A DNA stretch of 19,389 bases, from contig JBBSUX010000032.1 in assembly GCA_038234045.1 (NCBI GenBank), positions 1 to 19,389 on the forward strand, written 5' to 3'. The translations under genes were made by a program, and so were the position numbers. The notes below the pieces were generated by a model that did no database searches, was not told where the DNA came from, and saw only the letters and a program-made list of their open reading frames with translations. Below, piece by piece: positions 15,828 through 19,389 of this stretch. The DNA comes from JBBSUX01 sp038234045. GTDB lineage: Bacteria; Pseudomonadota; Gammaproteobacteria; Burkholderiales; Burkholderiaceae_C. Numbering within the stretch: the first letter of the stretch is position 1; every line of letters begins with the position of its first letter.

Positions 15828-15830
15828 ATC

Positions 15831-16204
15831 TTTCTCGCGCTTGTTGCCGCAGCGCATCCAGCGCGATAGCGTCAAGCTGCAGGCACAACGCGCCGCAATG
15901 CGCGCGCTTTTTGCCACAGCACCGCTTTGGGCACCTCGATGGCCATGGCCTGCATGCACCTATCCAGCCAGCCCGTCCGGTTTTGCAGCCGGTCATCGTG
16001 CCCCATGCGTGACTGCCGATGAAGGCAGGCGCACTCGTCGTCACGCCAACTGTCCAGTCACGCCGTGTTGTCGATCACCAGCTCGTCGCTTCGGTCTTTG
16101 TTCGCAAACACGGCCAAGGCTTGAGCGGGCCAATGACTTTCTCCCCCGTGCCTGATGTTCGCTGGCTGCACAGCTTGTATGCCAAGAATCTGAATGAAAT
16201 TGGC
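15831..16204 (-). pseudogene. Possible degenerate coding remnant, family not recognised
   Basis: No intact gene covers this stretch. On the minus strand one frame reads protein-like from about 16195 down to 15869: it includes FIQILGIQAVQPANIRHGG, ALAVFANKDRSDELVIDNTA, a TGA at 16053-16055 where TGG (Trp) would continue the frame, then TGWLDRCMQAMAIEVPKAV. A neighbouring frame takes over near the 3' end (LDAIALDALRQQARER, ending near 15826). This mixture looks like a decayed gene with a nonsense change and perhaps a frameshift. I recognise no family, and chance open reading in GC-rich DNA remains possible. Confidence 0.3.
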
Positions 16205-16250
16205 CTTTACCGCTTGTCTCTGAGGCGGTAGTAGCTATTAAAAAGTATGC
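16204..16250 (+). repeat. Comamonad-type intergenic repeat, copy D
   Basis: The 6-bp stem TACCGC (16208-16213) with GCGGTA (16225-16230) is followed by GTAGCTATTAAAAAGTATGC. It matches the layout of the other copies (hairpin, then AGCTAT, then a distal AGTA-GC) but has a different stem sequence. It lies directly beside the 3' end of the GIY-YIG remnant, whose stop is at 16252-16254. Confidence 0.6.
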
Positions 16251-16251
16251 A

Positions 16252-16666
16252 TCACCCAGCTGCTGATACCGCCTGCCGTTTCACTTCATCCAGCGTTCTA
16301 CCGTTGAGGTCTTTCCACTCTATCCACCCATTGGCAGAGCGACCTTGCAAGGCGGTGGCGGCCATGCTCGGGCTCGAGAACAGATAGTCGCGCATCAGCA
16401 CGACGCCACCGCCATCGGCTGCGAGGACGCCTTCTTCCAGCAGCTTCTGGCGAAATCGCGATGTAGGCGCGCGGTAAGCCGGTCTCGGACAACTCGCCCA
16501 TCAAGAAATACACGCCTACCTGCTGCGCCTCAGGCATTTTGAGGAAGTCTGCCAACTGGCTGCGCGGCACGTCGATCACTCGGACGATGCGCGTCGTGAT
16601 CTCAGCCACGCGAACTCCGTGCGGGTCACCGGCCGGGAGGAAGATTTGGATGGTTTGGGGGCGCAT
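16252..16666 (-). pseudogene. GIY-YIG nuclease with DUF4357 domain, internally deleted and frameshifted
   Basis: The first 69 codons from ATG 16666 match the N-terminus of GIY-YIG nucleases that carry DUF4357. They start MRPQTIQIFLPAGDP, contain AEITTRIVRVIDVPRSQLAD, and reach VGVYFLMG (the GIY strand) and AYI, where YIG should follow. The frame breaks at about 16459. From 16458, in another frame, 68 codons encode the C-terminal DUF4357 domain: KLLEEGVLAADGGG, YLFSSPSMAATALQGRSANG, WIEWKDLNGRTLDEV. The region between, with the nuclease catalytic residues, is missing (probably over 100 codons). The start lies 2 nt after the toxin stop, so it was the third gene of the antitoxin-toxin unit. The product would be inactive. 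Confidence 0.87.
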
Positions 16667-16668
16667 GG

Positions 16669-16970
16669 TCACTGACTGGATAGTTCGCGGTCGCGCCAGT
16701 AACTGGGCTTGCGATGCTGGTGGGCCACTGCGAGGACCAATATGTCTTCCGCATGAAGTGCGTAAACTACGCTGTACGGGAACCGCTTAAGGCGGCAACG
16801 CGGATGCTGGCGGTGAGTGGCTGCCACGCCCGCGGATGTTGCTCAATTAGGTTCAATACCTTGAGTGTTTCGAGCAGAAATGCCTCACCCAAGCCCGGTG
16901 CTTGCTCGGCGTACCAGCGGATGGCTTCATCTAACTCGGCCTGCGCTGGCGCCAGCAAGCGAATGCTCAT
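16669..16970 (-). pseudogene. RelE/ParE family toxin gene with a 1-nt frameshift
   Basis: The first 57 codons encode a typical ParE start: LLAPAQAELDEAIRWYAEQA, LGEAFLLETLKVLNLIEQHP, then PLTASIR. The frame then runs to a premature TAG. One base is missing at about 16798-16800. Restoring it joins IR-R to CRLKRFPYSVVYAL, ILVLAVAHQHRKPSYWRD and a TGA at 16669-16671. The rebuilt toxin is 100 aa, the normal ParE length. The C-terminal strand and conserved FPY-VVY region are lost in the frameshifted product, so it should be inactive. ParE toxins usually poison DNA gyrase. The ATG overlaps the antitoxin stop (ATGA). No slippery sequence for programmed frameshifting is seen at the site. Confidence 0.87.
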
Positions 16971-17200
16971 GCGGACTTCTTGATGACCTGGTAGCGAGCG
17001 ATGACGTCCTCCAGGGCAACCGCGCGTATTTCTCCACGTCGGTACGCCGCCAGCCGGTCATCTGCTTCCTTAGCCCACAGTGCATCCAGAGATTCATCGG
17101 GCTCGTCCAAGCTGCCCAGAATGCGCTCGGCCAGCGCTATGCGCTCGTCGGGCGGCAGTTGCGCGGCTTGAGCGCTGAGGGTTTCAGTAATTGGGTTCAT
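16967..17200 (-). CDS. Antitoxin of a ParE-type TA module (PF09720-like addiction module component)
   Basis: A 77-aa acidic helical protein, typical of the short 'addiction module component' antitoxins. It has LSAQAAQLPPDERIALAERI and LGSLDEPDESLDALWAKEA, then DRLAAYRRGEIRAVALEDVI. The last part, with A-E-RR-AY-GE pattern, is the toxin-binding tail. An excellent ribosome site (GGAGG, 6 bp) precedes the ATG at 17200. The reading frame is intact, although its toxin partner next to it is frameshifted. It begins 71 bp after the end of glnS on the same strand. Such antitoxins usually repress their own promoter with the toxin, but no operator could be defined here. Confidence 0.88.
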   Translation of the reverse strand: MNPITETLSAQAAQLPPDERIALAERILGSLDEPDESLDALWAKEADDRLAAYRRGEIRAVALEDVIARYQVIKKSA

Positions 17201-17246
17201 CGTGACCTCCGTTGTGTTGGATCAAATGACAATTTCTCTAAAGCGC

Positions 17247-17263
17247 GCCAAGATGTCCTTGGC
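17247..17263 (-). terminator. Small hairpin after glnS
   Basis: A 6-bp stem GCCAAG/CTTGGC with a 5-base loop lies within 26 bp of the glnS stop. It is followed on the glnS strand by GCGCTTTAG. The T-run is too short for a good intrinsic terminator, so glnS read-through into the toxin-antitoxin unit is possible. Confidence 0.3.
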
Positions 17264-17271
17264 CGTTGTGA

Positions 17272-19284
17272 TCATTTCCCCCAACTATCCTTCAACCCGA
17301 CCGCCAAGTTGAAAACCGGCTTCCCTGCCGCATGGTCTACCCGATCCGCCACAAAGTACCCATGCCGCTCAAACTGAAACTTCTCATCCGCGTTCGCGCT
17401 CTCCAATGACGGCTCGACGATGGCCGTGAAGACTTTCAAACTATTTGGATTCAGACTCTCAATAAAGTCTTTGCCGCCCGCATCGGGCTGCGCGTCAAGG
17501 AACAGGCGTTCGTACATGCGCACTTCGGCCTGCACGCCATCCGCCACCCCCACCCAGGTGATTGCTGCTTTGGCTTTGACGCTGTCGGCGCCGGGCGTGC
17601 CGCTCTTGGTGCCGGGGATAACGGTGGCGAGCACTTCGGTGATGTGGTCGTCTGCATCCTTGGTGGCGCCAGTGCATTCGATGACGTAGCCGCCTTTCAG
17701 TCGCACTTTGTTGCCAGGCTGCATTTGGCCGTCTACCCCTGGCTGGGGTGGAAACAATCGCTTGTAGCCCTTGGGTGGCACTTCTTCGTAGTCGCTGCGT
17801 TCGATCCATACCTCTTTGCCTATGGAGAAGTGGCGAGGCGGCGGCGGCTCTGTGCCTTCGGGCGATACACCAGAAGGTGCGCCATGCGGCGCGGGGGGCA
17901 GCGCGGGCAGGGTGCAGGGTTCCAGATGGCCGGCGCCCATTTCTTCGTCCCAGTTGGTGAGGATGAGCTTCACGGGGTCGAGCACCACCATGGCGCGATG
18001 CGCTTTTTGCTCCAGGTCTTCGCGCAAGGCGCTTTCCAGCGATTCGTAATCGATCCAGCCGCCGGATTTGGTGACGCCGCTGCGCTCGCAAAAGAGCTTG
18101 AGTGCTTCGGGCGTGTAGCCGCGGCGGCGTAGGCCCGCTAATGTGGGCATGCGCGGATCGTCCCAGCCGTTGACGTGGCGCTCTTCGACCAGTTGGCGCA
18201 GCTTGCGTTTGCTGGTGACGATGTAGGTGACGTTGAGGCGCGCAAATTCGTACTGGTGCGGCGCGGGGGAGGCGAGCAGGCCCAGCTCGGCCAGGCGCTG
18301 CAGCAGCCAGTCGTAAAACGGGCGCTGGTCTTCAAATTCCAGCGTGCAGATGCTGTGGGTGATCTGCTCCAGCGCATCCTCGATGGGATGCGCGTACGTG
18401 TACATGGGGTAGATGCACCACGCGTCGCCGGTGCGGTGGTGGGTGGCGCGGCGGATGCGGTACAGGGCCGGGTCGCGCAGGTTGATGTTGGGCGAAGCCA
18501 TGTCGATCTTCGCGCGCAGCACCATGGCGCCATCGGGATGCTGGCCGGCTTTCATTTCACGAAAGCGCTGCAGGTTGTCGGCCGGGCTGCGATCGCGCTG
18601 CGGGCTGGCGGCACCGGGGGTGTTGAAGTCGCCCCGGTTCAAGCGGATCTGCTCGGCGCTTTGTTCGTCGACATAGGCATGGCCGGCAACGATGAGCGCT
18701 TCGGCCGCCCGGTACATGAAGTCGAAGTATTCGCTTGCGAAGTAGACGTTGGGGCCGAGCGGATCGGTATCGGTGCCGGGCGGGGCTTCTGCTGTGCTTG
18801 CATGGGCCGCGCGTTCGGCATCGGTCGGCAGTGTCGCGCCCGAGGCAGCGGCTTCTGGCAAAAGGCGGGTGTCGTAGCCCATCCAGCGCACGGCTTCGCG
18901 AATGGAATCGACGTATTCCTGCTCTTCTTTTTCGGGGTTGGTGTCGTCAAAGCGCAGATGGCAAAGGCCGCCGTATTGGCGCGCCAGCTCAAAATTCACC
19001 CAGATGCTTTTGGCGTGGCCAATGTGGAGGTAGCCATTGGGCTCTGGCGGAAAGCGCATGCGCACCGCTGCCGGGTCTTTGGAGCCTTCAGCTTGGTGCG
19101 CTGCATCGCCGGGGCTGCCGGACCAAAGTCGCTGCGCATAAGTGCCGCTTTGTAAATCGGCTTCAATAATGTGTCGCAGGAAGTTGCTGGGGCGGGTCTC
19201 TTCAACCGATGTTGAAGCTTTTGTGCCTTCGGCCGTTGCGGGGCTTGCGCATGGCGCTTTCTTTTGGGGAGCAGGCTGAGTCAT
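17272..19284 (-). CDS. glnS: Glutaminyl-tRNA synthetase
   Basis: A 670-aa cytosolic enzyme that charges tRNA-Gln with glutamine. The class I catalytic core shows PPEPNGYLHIGHAKS (HIGH at 87-90), FDDTNPEKEEQEYVDSI, WCIYPMYTYAHPIEDALE, and the KMSKS-equivalent VTSKRKL (356-362). GWDDPRMPTLAGLRRRGYT follows, then the beta-barrel anticodon-binding domains (KVRLKGGYVIECTG, EPSLESANADEKFQFERHGYF). It is longer than E. coli GlnRS (554 aa). There is a Ser/Thr/Pro-rich N-terminal tail of about 33 residues, an insertion at about 140-179, and a Pro-rich insertion before the anticodon domain (GAPSGVSPEGTEPPPP). GlnRS rather than GluRS is supported by SKRKLRQLV and the beta-barrel C-terminus. The start ATG has a weak ribosome site. 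Confidence 0.96.
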   Translation of the reverse strand: MTQPAPQKKAPCASPATAEGTKASTSVEETRPSNFLRHIIEADLQSGTYAQRLWSGSPGDAAHQAEGSKDPAAVRMRFPPEPNGYLHIGHAKSIWVNFELARQYGGLCHLRFDDTNPEKEEQEYVDSIREAVRWMGYDTRLLPEAAASGATLPTDAERAAHASTAEAPPGTDTDPLGPNVYFASEYFDFMYRAAEALIVAGHAYVDEQSAEQIRLNRGDFNTPGAASPQRDRSPADNLQRFREMKAGQHPDGAMVLRAKIDMASPNINLRDPALYRIRRATHHRTGDAWCIYPMYTYAHPIEDALEQITHSICTLEFEDQRPFYDWLLQRLAELGLLASPAPHQYEFARLNVTYIVTSKRKLRQLVEERHVNGWDDPRMPTLAGLRRRGYTPEALKLFCERSGVTKSGGWIDYESLESALREDLEQKAHRAMVVLDPVKLILTNWDEEMGAGHLEPCTLPALPPAPHGAPSGVSPEGTEPPPPRHFSIGKEVWIERSDYEEVPPKGYKRLFPPQPGVDGQMQPGNKVRLKGGYVIECTGATKDADDHITEVLATVIPGTKSGTPGADSVKAKAAITWVGVADGVQAEVRMYERLFLDAQPDAGGKDFIESLNPNSLKVFTAIVEPSLESANADEKFQFERHGYFVADRVDHAAGKPVFNLAVGLKDSWGK

Positions 19285-19314
19285 TTGGTGATTCTAGGGG
19301 GCGGGGCGGTCATT

Positions 19315-19389
19315 TCAGGGTAGATGGCGTGGCAGCGGCTTGCAACACGCGCTGCGTTGCGGTGATGCGAATCGCCCGTTGAACTTCGA
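19315..19389 (-). CDS. Possible 3' end of a gene upstream of glnS (partial)
   Basis: The minus-strand frame entering from the window edge reads EVQRAIRITATQRVLQAAAT and a few more residues to TGA at 19315-19317. The composition is protein-like and the frame is open to the edge, but 24 codons are too few for identification. Its stop lies 30 bp before the glnS start. It could be chance. Confidence 0.3.
   Translation of the reverse strand, partial: SKFNGRFASPQRSACCKPLPRHLP

Noticed and set aside
16795..16803. Programmed ribosomal frameshift in the ParE-type toxin
   Set aside because: No slippery heptamer or strong downstream structure is evident, and known ParE toxins do not use frameshifting. 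Loss of one base is simpler.

Overview
The window looks like chromosomal DNA from a beta-proteobacterium of the order Burkholderiales, most likely family Comamonadaceae. The basis is high GC by eye, the character of the predicted proteins, and five copies of a short intergenic repeat of a kind I associate with Comamonadaceae genomes. The genus cannot be fixed from the sequence. No rRNA, tRNA, CRISPR array, prophage or complete insertion sequence was found. All assignments come from reading motifs, not from database searches.

Layout. 57-527 (-) is a TerB-like protein. 831-4589 (-) is a copper-export unit: a CopA-type P1B ATPase followed 27 bp later by an MFS transporter. Its promoter (4689-4719) has the 19-bp spacer typical of MerR/CueR control, followed by a 30-bp near-perfect palindrome in the leader. 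4824-5735 (-) is a secreted esterase. 5989-6702 (+) is a DsbA/FrnE-like oxidoreductase, convergent with a 75-aa unknown protein (6723-6950, -) across a shared terminator. 7442-9368 (+) holds a membrane-anchored unknown protein and a second MFS transporter. 9529-11707 (-) holds an M23 peptidase and a ChaA-type cation/proton antiporter.

11823-12614 (+) is a decayed two-gene operon: a DUF2237 gene with an in-frame TAA, and a FAD-dependent oxidoreductase that has lost its middle. 12695-14396 (-) holds an RluE-like pseudouridine synthase overlapping the 3' end of a membrane-anchored Mrr-like nuclease gene. 14594-15723 (+) is a 5'-truncated methyltransferase remnant running directly into an intact PEP mutase/isocitrate lyase family gene. 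15831-16250 looks degenerate. 16252-17200 (-) is a tight three-gene unit: an intact antitoxin, a frameshifted ParE toxin, and a GIY-YIG/DUF4357 nuclease fused across an internal deletion. 17272-19284 (-) is glnS, with a possible 3' end of another gene at the right edge.

The left part (1-11.7 kb) is mostly intact housekeeping, transport and stress genes. The right part (11.8-17 kb) concentrates at least five broken genes among intact ones, which suggests ongoing gene loss. I found no clearly new multi-gene system. The most interesting unexplained items are the palindrome in the copA leader, the co-oriented hairpin repeats next to gene 3' ends, and the remains of an antitoxin-toxin-nuclease operon.
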